From the NCBI GenBank assembly GCA_945875975.1, contig CAMCMD010000018.1, positions 1 to 27,365 on the forward strand: a stretch of 27,365 bases of DNA, in the 5' to 3' direction. Position 1 is the stretch's first letter. Each line of letters starts with the position of its first letter. The DNA is from Rickettsia typhi. Lineage in GTDB: Bacteria; Pseudomonadota; Alphaproteobacteria; Rickettsiales; Rickettsiaceae. This document shows, in pieces, positions 1-10,667 of this stretch. The notes under the pieces were generated by a model. It was given only the letters and a program-made list of their open reading frames with translations, was not told where the DNA came from and searched no databases. The translations under genes were made by a program, and so were the position numbers.

Positions 1-722
1 AATGACTTAGTGGGTTTTGGGATACTAATAGCTGAATTAAAAAAACCATCATTAATATTTTGAGCTTCACGATTAAACGTATTTATTATCGTATTAATTT
101 CTGATTTTTGGGTTATTTTCAAAAGCAGCTTTAATATATTCAATTCATAGTCTATATTATCGGTAAAGCTAATATATTCGTGTGCTTTCTGTATTTTTAT
201 TGGTTTTTCTAAGTTAAAGATAATATATATTACGATTTCAGATTCGATAGGGTAAACATTAAGTTCTTTATCTTGTATGTATAACCTAATAATATTATTA
301 TTAGGTTCACTAATTATAATCCCAGCCTCTTTAAGACTTTTTTCAATTAATAATTGATTATCTTTATTGGAAGATTGATTGATTATAGAACAATTATATT
401 GCTTAGAATTAAGTAAGTACTTTATTTCTTTAAGCTTTCGTAGAAATAAATTATGTATTAATAATTTGCTATAAATATTTTTTAAATCAGGCACTTTGTC
501 TGATAGTTCTAGAAAGTCTATGATTTGATCTTTTGAAGCTCCAGACAGCTTCATTTTCATGTTTGCTATATGAGTTTCAACAGTCCTAGGGGAGATGGAT
601 AAAATTTCTGCAATTTTTTTTTCCGTTCTATTGTGTAATAGACAGGCTAATACATCTATTTCTCTAGAGGTAAAACGTATATCTGAGATAATATAAAAGC
701 TATTATTTATATTAGTACCTAA
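1..722 (-). CDS. LuxR-type HTH transcriptional regulator, partial, no usual start codon
   Basis: An uninterrupted minus-strand frame of 240 codons runs from a TAA at 723-725 to the left window edge, so the C-terminus is outside. Near its N-terminus (about 676-525) it encodes a LuxR/GerE-type helix-turn-helix: FTSREIDVLACLLHNRTEKK, then IAEILSISPRTVETHIANMK, then LSGASKDQII. The SPRTVETHI recognition helix is typical. The remaining ~180 residues are hydrophilic, Ile/Asn/Lys-rich and not recognised. There is no ATG, GTG or TTG between the upstream stop and the HTH. The first ATG in frame (near 554) lies inside the HTH. The gene therefore starts at a rare codon (an ATT at 690-692 is possible) or has lost its 5' end. 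The long clean frame argues that it was under selection until recently. Family confident; target genes unknown. Confidence 0.75.
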
Positions 723-935
723 TTAATGAAATTATCTTTAAGGTATACACAAGATTTCACGTAAGTGCTAATAAAAAATAACCTCGTGGTTTACTTAAGG
801 GATTTTTACCTATTTGTTTCTAAGCTAAGGCTCAGTAAGCTAACAAGTATAGGTTTTTATCTATGTTATTACCCAGGTAAAATGTAAGAGATTATATTTG
901 CTAATACTAACAGATTTAATTTTTAGGAGTTATTT

Positions 936-1196
936 ATGGAACAAGAATTAGGAGCGTTTATAGAACAAGAAAAGCACCGTCAGATTAAAAATTTAGTAGT
1001 CAAAGCTTTTAGCAAGATAGGTAATGGTTTGGGTGATTTACTTTATGATGAAGAAGTAACGCTAGGAAGTTTACATAAAAACACAAACATAGAAATAGAT
1101 CATGACTTTCTAACTGAAGAATTGGATTCTATTTTAGCAGAGTCGTACCAGAAATTGCTTATTAAAATTACATCTTGTTTAAAGGCCCAGTGTTAA
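936..1196 (+). CDS. small hypothetical protein (86 aa)
   Basis: A short acidic/polar protein, MEQELGAFIEQEKHRQIKNL at its start, with no recognised domain, no signal peptide and no membrane segment. The start is supported by a good Shine-Dalgarno (AGGAG about 6 nt before the ATG) and the frame ends at TAA 1194-1196. It stands alone on the plus strand between the minus-strand LuxR-type regulator and ubiD, separated from the regulator by about 210 nt that must hold its promoter. Function unknown; I believe it is a real gene because of the ribosome-binding site and the codon use like that of its neighbours. Confidence 0.55.
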   Translation: MEQELGAFIEQEKHRQIKNLVVKAFSKIGNGLGDLLYDEEVTLGSLHKNTNIEIDHDFLTEELDSILAESYQKLLIKITSCLKAQC

Positions 1197-1272
1197 GACT
1201 GAGGATTTTATTGCTTTATTGCAGTAGGAATTATTCATTTTCTTAGTACTTCTTTTTACATAATGTGGGCTA

Positions 1273-2751
1273 TCATCTTAAAATGTCGGCCCACATGTTA
1301 TCAATTTTTTTAACAACCTCACTATCCATTTTAATTATTTCTCCCCAATTACGCTTGGTTTCTGGAGGTAACTTATTGGTTGCATCAATTCCAAGCTTGC
1401 TACCCAAACCAGATTCAATCGAGGCAAAGTCCAGATAGTCAATGGGTGAATTTTCAATAAAGGTAGAGTCTCTTTTTGGGTCTGTTCTTGTTGAAATTGC
1501 CCAAATTACCTCTTTCCAGTTGCGTATGTTAATATCATTGTCCACGACAATAATAAATTTTGTATACATAAATTGCTGTAAAAATGACCAAATTCCCATC
1601 ATGATTCTTTTAGCTTGGCCTGGATAAGTTTTCTTTATTGAAACAACGGCTACTCTATAAGAGCAGCCCTCAGGTGGTAAATAGAAATCTATAATCTCAG
1701 GAAATTGTTGCTGTATTAGTGGAACAAATATTTCATTTAACGCTTCTCCCAGAATAGATGGTTCATCTGGTGGCTTTCCAGTATAGGTACTTAAATAGAC
1801 AGGATTCTTTTTCATGGTTATGGCTGTGACTGTAAATACTGGAAAGGTTTCTACGTCATTATAATATCCGGTATGATCGCCAAAGGGACCTTCCGGCTTA
1901 TAGTCAGTAAGGCTAATTTCTCCCTCCAAGATTATTTCTGCATGAGCGGGAACTTTTAAATCAATAGTCTTGCATTGTACAAGTTCAATCGACTTATTTT
2001 GCAATAATCCTGCAAAACTATACTCTGAAATAGTGTTTGGAATAGGCATTACTGCAGCTAGTGTAAGGGCAGGACTAGTTCCAATTACTGCAGCTGCAGG
2101 CATAGATTTGTTGCCAAGGTTTTGCCATTTTGTATAATGCCCTGCTCCACCTCGCATTTTTAACCACCGCATTATGAGTTGGTTTTTACCGATTGGCTGA
2201 AGTCTATATATTCCTAAGTTATAATTATCTGTTTTGTCGTTGCCAGTTCCTTTTGTTACGATTAATGGCCATGTAATTAATGGGCTAATATCTCCTGGCC
2301 AACAGGTCTGGATAGGGAATATACTAAGGTCAGGATCGGTCATTATTATTTCCTGAGAACTTCCTTTGGTGACTGTTTTTGGATTCATTGACAAAATTCT
2401 TTTAGCGATCGGAAGCATAGCAAAAGTTTCTTTTAGTGACGATGGCGGCTCTGGGTTTTTCATAAAAGCTAAGAGTTTTCCAAACTCTCGTAGTTGCTGC
2501 GAATTTTTTATTCCAAGAGCAAGCGAGATTCGTTCTTTACAGGCGAATAGATTTGTAACAACTGGGTAGTCCGATAATGTACCGTCATCTTTTATTACAT
2601 TCTCAAAAAATAATGCTGGTCCATTTAGTGCCAAAAACCTACTACTTATTTCTGTAATCTCTAGCTTGGCAGAAACTGGCGTTGTAATTCTTTTTAGGTG
2701 ATTATTTTTTTCAAGAAATGTAAGAAATTCTGAAAGCTCTTTGAAATGCAT
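1273..2751 (-). CDS. ubiD: UbiD-family 4-hydroxy-3-polyprenylbenzoate decarboxylase
   Basis: Ubiquinone biosynthesis decarboxylase using prenylated FMN made by UbiX; it removes the carboxylate from 3-polyprenyl-4-hydroxybenzoate. The 492-residue length matches the family. Visible family features are [20 protein letters not shown] (about residues 176-195), the GAGHY/KW segment after it, the acidic EIILEGEI stretch (about 272-279) and the signature [12 protein letters not shown] (about 286-297) that forms the prFMN/metal pocket. It is the last gene of the leftward block, 24 nt after lptF, so probably co-transcribed with it. Ends with TGA. No ubiX is visible in the window. Quinone biosynthesis rather than an aromatic-degradation role is inferred from the housekeeping context. 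Confidence 0.93.
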   Translation of the reverse strand: MHFKELSEFLTFLEKNNHLKRITTPVSAKLEITEISSRFLALNGPALFFENVIKDDGTLSDYPVVTNLFACKERISLALGIKNSQQLREFGKLLAFMKNPEPPSSLKETFAMLPIAKRILSMNPKTVTKGSSQEIIMTDPDLSIFPIQTCWPGDISPLITWPLIVTKGTGNDKTDNYNLGIYRLQPIGKNQLIMRWLKMRGGAGHYTKWQNLGNKSMPAAAVIGTSPALTLAAVMPIPNTISEYSFAGLLQNKSIELVQCKTIDLKVPAHAEIILEGEISLTDYKPEGPFGDHTGYYNDVETFPVFTVTAITMKKNPVYLSTYTGKPPDEPSILGEALNEIFVPLIQQQFPEIIDFYLPPEGCSYRVAVVSIKKTYPGQAKRIMMGIWSFLQQFMYTKFIIVVDNDINIRNWKEVIWAISTRTDPKRDSTFIENSPIDYLDFASIESGLGSKLGIDATNKLPPETKRNWGEIIKMDSEVVKKIDNMWADILR

Positions 2752-2775
2752 ATCTTTTTTTATCCCAAACTGGTA

Positions 2776-3870
2776 TTACAAAGTTCTTCTAGTGGTTTGC
2801 CATATGCTGAAAATTATACAAATAAATGCATTGCCATAACAGAGAAAAATATAATCTAAATCTTTATAAGCCATTTTTTGTAAGGTAAAGTGAAAATATG
2901 ATGCAACTAGCACTGGCACAAAAGTGTAAATAAAGGGTTTAATTTGGGTTTTGCGTGAGTATGGAATGCTCAAGAATATTGCAAGAGCCAGAAAAACGAA
3001 AACAAAATTGTATAAAGGCCAAACTAATCTTAAATGGCCATCAGTGATTAAACGATTCTGTTTTTCAATCGGTATAGATGGATCTGGCCAGATCATTTCT
3101 GGAATAAATAATTCCATGCTGGTTTTACTGCGCTCAGAATCATCTTGCAGCTCGCTACTTAGCTCTATTACTAAATGATCAAAATGAAGTGTGGTAATAT
3201 TCCCTTGAGTATCATAGGAATGTCTCAATCCATGTGACAATAGGAATTTGGGGTTCTGTTGATCAGGATTTACTATCTCCCCTTTTTTAGCAAAAAAAAC
3301 AGTGTTATTTGCGGGTATTTTATTATCAAATAAAATTATCCCTTGCATCTCATTATTTTGATTTTTGCTATCCACATATATCGTAGCATATTTCGAGATC
3401 TGGTTAAATGTTCTAGTCTCGATTAGATTTGATACATAAGTTTCTTTAACATTACTAATATTTTTTTTTAAGTTGGTATAAGAAACTGGCATTAGATAGG
3501 CAGAAATGTAGGTTGTTATAATTGTCACTATCGTAGCAACAAATAAGGCTGGCTTTGCAATTTCGTAATTATTAAGACCAGCTCCTCTTAGTATAATTAA
3601 CTGTCTCTCATCTTGCAGGCGGTTATATATATAAATTACTGCTATCACAGAAATAATAGGCATTATCATAAATAACAGGTACGGTACCAAAAGTACTACT
3701 AGCTTGATAAAAGTCTTTAACTCGATCCCCTTATCTAGTAAATTTACTAGGTTCAACACCTGTACAATCCAAACAAGGCTTGTCAAAACTACAGTTATGA
3801 CGGATAATACCGGAAGAATGATTTTGGCGATATGTTTACTGTAGATATACATAGGTTTGTGTAATACCAT
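2776..3870 (-). CDS. lptF: LptF-type lipopolysaccharide export permease
   Basis: Inner-membrane permease of the YjgP/YjgQ family (LptB2FGC complex), which extracts LPS from the inner membrane for transport to the outer membrane. 364 residues with the usual layout: three N-terminal membrane segments (about 18-40, 55-82, 105-128), a periplasmic beta-jellyroll domain in the middle, and three C-terminal segments (about 280-355). The cytoplasmic coupling motif RLQDERQLIILRGAGL (about 84-99) is closer to LptF than LptG, and the HLRLVWPLYNF stretch before the last helices is also typical. It lies downstream of mreC and upstream of ubiD. A later ATG (residue 7) is an alternative start; neither has a strong Shine-Dalgarno. 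Confidence 0.88.
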   Translation of the reverse strand: MVLHKPMYIYSKHIAKIILPVLSVITVVLTSLVWIVQVLNLVNLLDKGIELKTFIKLVVLLVPYLLFMIMPIISVIAVIYIYNRLQDERQLIILRGAGLNNYEIAKPALFVATIVTIITTYISAYLMPVSYTNLKKNISNVKETYVSNLIETRTFNQISKYATIYVDSKNQNNEMQGIILFDNKIPANNTVFFAKKGEIVNPDQQNPKFLLSHGLRHSYDTQGNITTLHFDHLVIELSSELQDDSERSKTSMELFIPEMIWPDPSIPIEKQNRLITDGHLRLVWPLYNFVFVFLALAIFLSIPYSRKTQIKPFIYTFVPVLVASYFHFTLQKMAYKDLDYIFLCYGNAFICIIFSIWQTTRRTL

Positions 3871-3958
3871 TGTTTGATAAATTTAATTGCTTCCGAACAA
3901 TTATAAAAAAGTATTTTATCATTCATCTAACTATATCATAATTTAATAAGTCGTTAGA

Positions 3959-4798
3959 CTACTCTACATTTGATACTACTACGAAGTCAATTTTACTTAG
4001 ATCGTCAAGAATTTCTACAAATGCCTCTTTACCCTTAACTTTAGTTATAGTTGCAATTGGTATTCCTCTAGGAAATATTTTCCCATCGCCAGAAGTTAGA
4101 ATCATTTCTCCAACCTGTACATTATTGTTTTCTTCTAAGTATATAACTTTCAAATTATCTTCTTGTTTCGCCAAAATTCCTCGATTTCTAGAGTTTCCAG
4201 TTATAACTGGGATTCGAGAGTTATGGTCATTTATAAGCATTGCAGTAGAATAATGCTTCCCTACATCTGTAATCCTGCCAATCAAACCCTGTGCGCTTTT
4301 TACAATATCATTAACTTTTATGTTTTCGTTTTTGCCGGCTTGTATAATTGCTGAACTGGTAAACGGGCTTATGGTTGTGCCTACTATTTTTGCAGTAACA
4401 AATTTTGCTTCAAGATCTTGGGGTACATTAAGTATCTCTTTCAAAGCGGTATTTTCTGCTTTTAAAGAAGATTCTAGTTCTTGTGTCTTTGAGATAGAGG
4501 CTATCTCAAGTTTTAACTTTAAATTTTCGGCTTCTAGGTCTTGAAAATAGGAAATTATCGAATATGCAGATTTTAGCTTATTGACCGATTGGCCGTATAT
4601 AACGGTTCCAAGAGATAATACTTTTCCAATAGAATCAAGAGAAAATGTGGCCATTCTGCTAGGATAAGAAAAATATACCAACAGGCACGAAAGCAATATT
4701 AGTATAGCAACCAAGGATTTTCTAATAAAGAATAACATGAATTTAGTTAATTCTATCAAACTATTCTTAGTGCGTACCCTATTTTCTAATATTGCCAC
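3959..4798 (-). CDS. mreC: Rod shape-determining protein MreC
   Basis: Scaffold of the elongasome that links the MreB filament to periplasmic cell-wall synthases. 279 residues: a short cytoplasmic tail, one membrane anchor (about 28-44), a predicted coiled coil (about 70-122, QDLEAENLKLKLEIASISKT region) and a beta-rich periplasmic domain with typical motifs such as IVKSAQGLIGRITDVGKHYS, SRIPVI and GDGKIFPRGIPI. The start is GTG at 4796-4798, only 3 nt after the mreB stop; its Shine-Dalgarno (CAGGAG) lies inside the last codons of mreB, which indicates translational coupling. No mreD follows; lptF comes next instead. Confidence 0.92.
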   Translation of the reverse strand: MAILENRVRTKNSLIELTKFMLFFIRKSLVAILILLSCLLVYFSYPSRMATFSLDSIGKVLSLGTVIYGQSVNKLKSAYSIISYFQDLEAENLKLKLEIASISKTQELESSLKAENTALKEILNVPQDLEAKFVTAKIVGTTISPFTSSAIIQAGKNENIKVNDIVKSAQGLIGRITDVGKHYSTAMLINDHNSRIPVITGNSRNRGILAKQEDNLKVIYLEENNNVQVGEMILTSGDGKIFPRGIPIATITKVKGKEAFVEILDDLSKIDFVVVSNVE

Positions 4799-4801
4799 TA
4801 A

Positions 4802-5872
<1,071 letters not shown>

Positions 5873-5907
5873 TTAAATAGATGCTAATAATGTTGTCAAG
5901 TATTATA

Positions 5908-6996
5908 TCAAGCTTCTTGAAAATGTAAAATAACAAAATTACTAATCAGAATTATAACTATTATTGGTAATAAACTTGCTAAAAATGGAGAAAATCCACC
6001 GTAAGCGAGGATGCGAAGAGCTATTTCAAGAAAGAAATAAGAGCCAATACCCACAAGTAAAGCTAATACTAAGGTGGTTGAGTTAGATTTATCTCTAGTG
6101 TTCAGACTTACGAACCAACATGCCACCAAAGATAAAGCAACCATTGCTAATGGTTTTAATAGCTGCTTATAATAATATAGTTGGTAACGTGTGACTGCCA
6201 GTCCAGATTCTAAAAATTTATTGATTGAGTTTTGTAAATTCCAGAGCGGAATCATTTGGGGCGGATTGAATTGCAAGATAAGTTTCTTTATGGACAGATT
6301 AGTTGGTAACTCTATTTTAGCAACGGTTGATGTACGGCCATGTGATGTAATGGTTGGTTCGGAGAGAATAAATATTCCTGATTCTAGAATAGCTTTAGCA
6401 GAGTCAATTTGTTGAATAAGATTATTTTGTGCGTCAACTACTAATACTGTCACATCGCTAAGAGTATTGCTATTTACCGTTATCGATTTTGCATGGATTA
6501 TTCTGTTATTACCCAAGTATTTTTCATAAAAGAAAACTCCTGTTGGTGAGATAATGAAATTACTAGAGGTTACTCCTGTAACTGTTGCTTCTAGTTTTGT
6601 ATATTTTGTTAATCCATATACTCCCATAGGATTGATGAAAGTTACCACCATAATCCCAAAAAAGAAAGTAGCCATAACGGGCATAAGGAATATTCTCCAC
6701 GGAGCTATTCCATTGCTTAATATAATAATTAACTCGTTGTTCTTTCTAAGGGTCTGAATAAATAACAATGTTGTTATGAAACATGTCATAACACTAACTT
6801 CGTTAAAAAGATAAGGCACTTTATATAAAATTAATAACCAGAAATCATTTGGAGAAATAGTAACTGATTTAAATTTCTGCAAAACATCAAATGCGTTTGA
6901 GATAAATAATATACTCAAGATTATTGTGGATGTAATCAATAACTGTTTCCAAAACAGTATCACCAAGTACTTTGCAAGTGTGGGATATCCTAACAT
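5908..6996 (-). CDS. lptG: LptG-type lipopolysaccharide export permease
   Basis: Partner of LptF in the LptB2FGC ABC exporter of LPS. 362 residues with N-terminal helices (about 12-34, 55-82, 100-125), a periplasmic domain, and three C-terminal helices (about 275-360). The coupling segment RKNNELIIILSNGIAPWRIF (about 84-103) differs from the lptF product and matches the LptG/YjgQ type, as does the YYYKQLLKPLAMVALSLVAC stretch before the last helices. It is separated from lptF by mreB and mreC rather than adjacent to it. No Shine-Dalgarno is evident before ATG 6996-6994. Which of the two permeases is F and which G rests on these local motifs. Confidence 0.82.
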   Translation of the reverse strand: MLGYPTLAKYLVILFWKQLLITSTIILSILFISNAFDVLQKFKSVTISPNDFWLLILYKVPYLFNEVSVMTCFITTLLFIQTLRKNNELIIILSNGIAPWRIFLMPVMATFFFGIMVVTFINPMGVYGLTKYTKLEATVTGVTSSNFIISPTGVFFYEKYLGNNRIIHAKSITVNSNTLSDVTVLVVDAQNNLIQQIDSAKAILESGIFILSEPTITSHGRTSTVAKIELPTNLSIKKLILQFNPPQMIPLWNLQNSINKFLESGLAVTRYQLYYYKQLLKPLAMVALSLVACWFVSLNTRDKSNSTTLVLALLVGIGSYFFLEIALRILAYGGFSPFLASLLPIIVIILISNFVILHFQEA

Positions 6997-7133
6997 GTGC
7001 GATAAATTATATGATTGACGCTTTTTTTACTATACATATTTTTTTCATTTGTATCTTTTATATTTTTATTTAAGTTACGTTTCTCCTTGAATTTAGAGAA
7101 AATATAAATCTATAAAAAGAGGCTATCCATGTA

Positions 7134-10100
7134 CTAAAATATTATCTTTTCTAGCAAAGAATTTGCTTCAAGCCGATCTCTTAGTACTTCAAAATCGACA
7201 ATATCAGAGTCCTGATCTTGAGCAACACACGAGAAAATATAGCCTCGTTCATCATCAACTTTTTGAAGGCACTGACCACAAATTCCTTTCATCATGCATT
7301 GCATTGGCGAGTTAAGACTACATATCATTCTGGCATTACCAAACAGCTCTATTTTTTTTGCCGCCACTGTTTGCATCATTGTGTTGGATCCAATACAAAT
7401 TACATGCTCTATTTTAGCTAATAAGCCAGCCTTTTTGGCATATCTAATAGCATCAATAATAGTGCCTTTTATGGAAAAATCATGGTGTCGTGATTTGCTC
7501 AAAATATCGTCCTGACATGCCCAAAATACTTGATGAGCAACTTGTTCTATTTTCTCATGATAGAATCGATCTTGCAGTTTTTTATAGCCAGCAAAATATG
7601 TAATATTACAATTATTTGCCTTTAACGCTTGGCCAACGGCTAGTAATACTGCATTACCAAGGCCTCCGCCCACTAGAGCAACATTTTTGTTTTTGACAAT
7701 TTTCGTGGGAGCTCCAGTTGGCCCCATGAGGATAATTTCATCTTGCTCCCTAAGGTTACGACATAGTTTACTTGATGCTCCCATTTCAAGGATAATGAGT
7801 GATATAGTATTTTCTTGACGATCAATATAGGCCCCAGTTAGGGCAAGTGGTTCCATACGTTTGCTGATGTCACTTGAGTAATTCTGTAACTTGAAAAACT
7901 GTCCTGGTTTGAAGTTTTGTACTGCCAGTGGCGAATGCACTATTAATTCAACAATATCTTTGGATAAGATGTTGACCTTGACAATAGTACTCTTTAGGTC
8001 AGAGCTTCGATCAGTCCAGTGTTTAGGTTTGTGCCTTGACATAGTTTGGCTGATTGCTTTATAACCATTTTTAGCGCTAGCAAGAGCACGAACAACGTTT
8101 CCAGCATATTTGGGGTCACAATCTCCAAACCTACTTATACCCTTTTTGTTATGATCAATATCGTGGAATTCATTAGTATGAGTACCGATTGCAATGAGTA
8201 CTGATTTGGCGGGAATTGCTGTTCCGTTAGTAAACTCAATAGATTTGGCATAGCCGAATTCGTCAGTGCTTATTTCTTTTGGAGAAATATTTTCTTTAAA
8301 TTTTATACCTAAGGCGAGAGCATGTTCTATTTCTTCTGGGTTTAATTTGTACGCCGGTGACTCTTTGATTGATTTACGATAACAAATAGTGACTCCGCCA
8401 AGGCTTTGCATTATTCGTAATTTCTCGGTGTCATCTATTGCTTTTCTAAATAGTTGTGCATGCTGGGTAAACTCTTTAGCAATCCTTAGATCTGCTTGGC
8501 TTAGATTTCTTGGGGTGGATTCTGACCTTTCCCAATTCACTAAGAAATTTTCTACCATCGTTGGATAATAATGCATAAGCTCAGTTGCACTATCAATGGC
8601 AGTTAACCCGCAACCTATCACTACAAATGGAGGCCGCACCAACAAAGTTGCGTTGCTGGCTTTGTGGTAAGCTGCTCCTTGTTGTAGATTCATTAAAAAA
8701 TCTGCTGCACTCCGAACTCCTTTAGCAAAATAGCCAGGCAAATTATCATAGCGAGGCTTACCAGTACCTATGCATAGGGCAATATGGTCAAATCGCTCAA
8801 AAGCTTGTTCGATCGTAATGTTGCTACCAAGTCTTATTCCGCTATGTATATTAAAAGTCTCTCGCCTTTCTAGAATGAGCCGCAAGAGACTTAAGTTATT
8901 TTTATCCCATCTATTAGTAATGCCATACTCCATTACTCCACCAAATCCTTGAGGTAACTTGGTTGACAGAGCTAGTGTCATTTCTTGCCAGTATTTTATT
9001 GGTTTTTTTATATCAAAATGAAGGGGGGATATTTTGAGTCCATCTATCGCTGTTACTTTATGCCCCTCATTTAATAAATAGTGAGATAAAGCAAATCCTG
9101 CTGGCCCCATACCAGTAATTAGTACGCTATAGCCACTTAAAGAGAGCGGTAGTGGAGCGTCAATATTTAGCGGATTCCATTTAGTCAGTAACAGGTAAAT
9201 TTCTGTCCCCCAAGGTAACCCTAGTACTTGCTCGAGAATGTTTGACTCTACTAGTGGAATGTTTACAGGGTCTTGTTTTTGGAATATGCAGGCTTTCATA
9301 CAATCATTGCAAATACGGTGACCTGTTGCAGCAACTAGAGGGTTATCAATGACAATTACTGATAAAGCAGCAATACTGAATCCTTGGCTTTTTAGCAGAT
9401 TCATTTCAGAGATTTTTTGTTTCAAAGGGCATCCAGTTTTTTCAGGCTCAAGCCCTTTTGAACAGGAGTCTTTTTTTTGCTTATGACAATATATACAATA
9501 TTTAGCCATAGCATAGGCTTTACCTAGAGAATTGGAATGGTCGCGATGGTTAAAGCCTACATAAATATCTCTACCCAAGCGATCTATCTTATGCTTACTG
9601 AGATGATTATTTACGTCAACTGCTTTTGGTAGATCAAACAATGTTAAAGAGCTACGAAGTGCTACCATAAATGCACAATATTGCGCTGCTATAGTTAATT
9701 CATTTTGGTAAGTGTCAGAATCTTTCTGCCACTCAATAATAGATTGAGCAAGCGATAACTCGTTAATAGCACCAATTAGCCGTTCTACATTTATAGTAAT
9801 TTTTGCAAAATCAAGTTCTGCAAGTTTTTCTTCTGGATATTGTTTGACTGCGTATCGTTGAACAAATTTCCGTCTACATTCATAAATTGGATCAAATTTT
9901 TTGTGTTCTTTCTTTAAGCCCAGAGTTTCTTTTTCAATGTTAAAAAGTTCTGCGATAAAATCATCGACAAAAGGAGCGAGTTGCAAAAGGAATTCAGAGT
10001 GACTAATTGAATCAATATGTTCAGAGCCGATTAATCTATAGTCTTTTAGTTTTGCAGCTAATTCATAATCTTGTTCTTGAATCCATTGCAAAAAAATCCC

Positions 10101-10166
10101 GTCCAGTTTTTGAAGCCCGGACAGAGAGTTTAAATCTTTGAAGATAAAGCCAAACTTTAAAAGCAT
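7134..10166 (-). CDS. Fused GltD/NfnB-like and PyrK/NfnA-like flavin iron-sulfur oxidoreductase (1010 aa)
   Basis: Three parts are visible. Residues 1 to about 215 are helical and unrecognised. Residues 220 to about 700 resemble the glutamate synthase small subunit/NfnB: two cysteine sets (C224, C227, C235, C246; C286, C289, C293) that could bind [4Fe-4S] clusters, then an FAD fold with ITGMGPAGFALSHYLLNEGH (about 350) and a second dinucleotide site with IGCGLTAIDSATEL. Residues about 725-1010 resemble a ferredoxin-NADP reductase of PyrK/NfnA type: FKPGQFFKL, a nucleotide loop VGGGLGNA, and a [2Fe-2S] motif C957-x5-C963-x2-C966-x13-C980. This is the domain content of the NfnAB/SudAB complexes joined in one chain. 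The start ATG overlaps the trxA stop by one base (TAATG), so the two are translationally coupled. Substrate and electron partners are inferred, not shown. Confidence 0.82.
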   Translation of the reverse strand: MLLKFGFIFKDLNSLSGLQKLDGIFLQWIQEQDYELAAKLKDYRLIGSEHIDSISHSEFLLQLAPFVDDFIAELFNIEKETLGLKKEHKKFDPIYECRRKFVQRYAVKQYPEEKLAELDFAKITINVERLIGAINELSLAQSIIEWQKDSDTYQNELTIAAQYCAFMVALRSSLTLFDLPKAVDVNNHLSKHKIDRLGRDIYVGFNHRDHSNSLGKAYAMAKYCIYCHKQKKDSCSKGLEPEKTGCPLKQKISEMNLLKSQGFSIAALSVIVIDNPLVAATGHRICNDCMKACIFQKQDPVNIPLVESNILEQVLGLPWGTEIYLLLTKWNPLNIDAPLPLSLSGYSVLITGMGPAGFALSHYLLNEGHKVTAIDGLKISPLHFDIKKPIKYWQEMTLALSTKLPQGFGGVMEYGITNRWDKNNLSLLRLILERRETFNIHSGIRLGSNITIEQAFERFDHIALCIGTGKPRYDNLPGYFAKGVRSAADFLMNLQQGAAYHKASNATLLVRPPFVVIGCGLTAIDSATELMHYYPTMVENFLVNWERSESTPRNLSQADLRIAKEFTQHAQLFRKAIDDTEKLRIMQSLGGVTICYRKSIKESPAYKLNPEEIEHALALGIKFKENISPKEISTDEFGYAKSIEFTNGTAIPAKSVLIAIGTHTNEFHDIDHNKKGISRFGDCDPKYAGNVVRALASAKNGYKAISQTMSRHKPKHWTDRSSDLKSTIVKVNILSKDIVELIVHSPLAVQNFKPGQFFKLQNYSSDISKRMEPLALTGAYIDRQENTISLIILEMGASSKLCRNLREQDEIILMGPTGAPTKIVKNKNVALVGGGLGNAVLLAVGQALKANNCNITYFAGYKKLQDRFYHEKIEQVAHQVFWACQDDILSKSRHHDFSIKGTIIDAIRYAKKAGLLAKIEHVICIGSNTMMQTVAAKKIELFGNARMICSLNSPMQCMMKGICGQCLQKVDDERGYIFSCVAQDQDSDIVDFEVLRDRLEANSLLEKIIF

Positions 10167-10483
10167 TACAAAGATGAATCAATCCAATCTTTAATTGAGT
10201 TCTTGGGAAGAGCCCCGACCTTGGTGGCAATTTGTTTTCCCTCGTTGAATATCACCATAGTTGGAATACTACGAATACCAAGAGAGGAAGGAGCTTCCGG
10301 ATTTTCATCAATATTCATCGTGACTATTTTTATTTTATCCTTCATCTCAACAGATAGTTGCTCGATTATAGGGCCCAGCATTTTGCATGGACCGCACCAT
10401 TCTGCCCAAAAATCTATTAGTACTGGTTGTTTTGAATCAATTACTTCTTTCTGGAAGTCATTATCGGTAATTTCTTTTGTCAT
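10166..10483 (-). CDS. trxA: Thioredoxin
   Basis: Small cytoplasmic thiol-disulfide oxidoreductase, 105 residues, full length for the family. Active site WAEWCGPCKML (WCGPC), the buried Asp in LIDFWAEW, the cis-proline loop SIPTMVIF and the C-terminal GALPKNSIKDWID helix are all intact. The gene starts at ATG 10483-10481 with a weak AGAGA Shine-Dalgarno. Its stop overlaps the start of the downstream NfnBA-like flavoprotein by one base, suggesting joint expression and perhaps electron exchange. It is divergent from pgpA. Confidence 0.96.
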   Translation of the reverse strand: MTKEITDNDFQKEVIDSKQPVLIDFWAEWCGPCKMLGPIIEQLSVEMKDKIKIVTMNIDENPEAPSSLGIRSIPTMVIFNEGKQIATKVGALPKNSIKDWIDSSL

Positions 10484-10514
10484 GAATATCTCTTATTTTA
10501 TGTTACAAAACTTT

Positions 10515-10578
10515 GTGCCAAACTTCTAGCCTAGTAAATAGCAGCTATCAATGCTAGCTGCTAGTACTTTTGAGGCAC
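10515..10578. repeat. Interrupted inverted repeat in the trxA-pgpA divergent spacer
   Basis: TAGCAGCT (10539-10546) and AGCTGCTA (10556-10563) form a perfect 8-bp stem with a 9-nt loop; AGTA (10533-10536) and TACT (10565-10568) extend it across a small internal loop, and GTGCC (10515-10519) and GGCAC (10574-10578) can close a larger structure. It is not followed by a T run on either strand, so it is a poor terminator. It could be an operator, a leader structure or a remnant palindromic repeat. Confidence 0.45.
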
Positions 10579-10667
10579 CATCTTTATTTTTATTGAAGCC
10601 TAGATCAACTGTCTTTTGATTTTTCTGAAAATTATTGCAATGATACATCTATAAAATTCAAATTTAA

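Noticed and set aside
7080..7101. Inverted repeat TTTCTC...GAGAAA after the 1010-residue gene
   Set aside because: Only 6 bp with no T run following on the transcribed strand; not enough to call a terminator.
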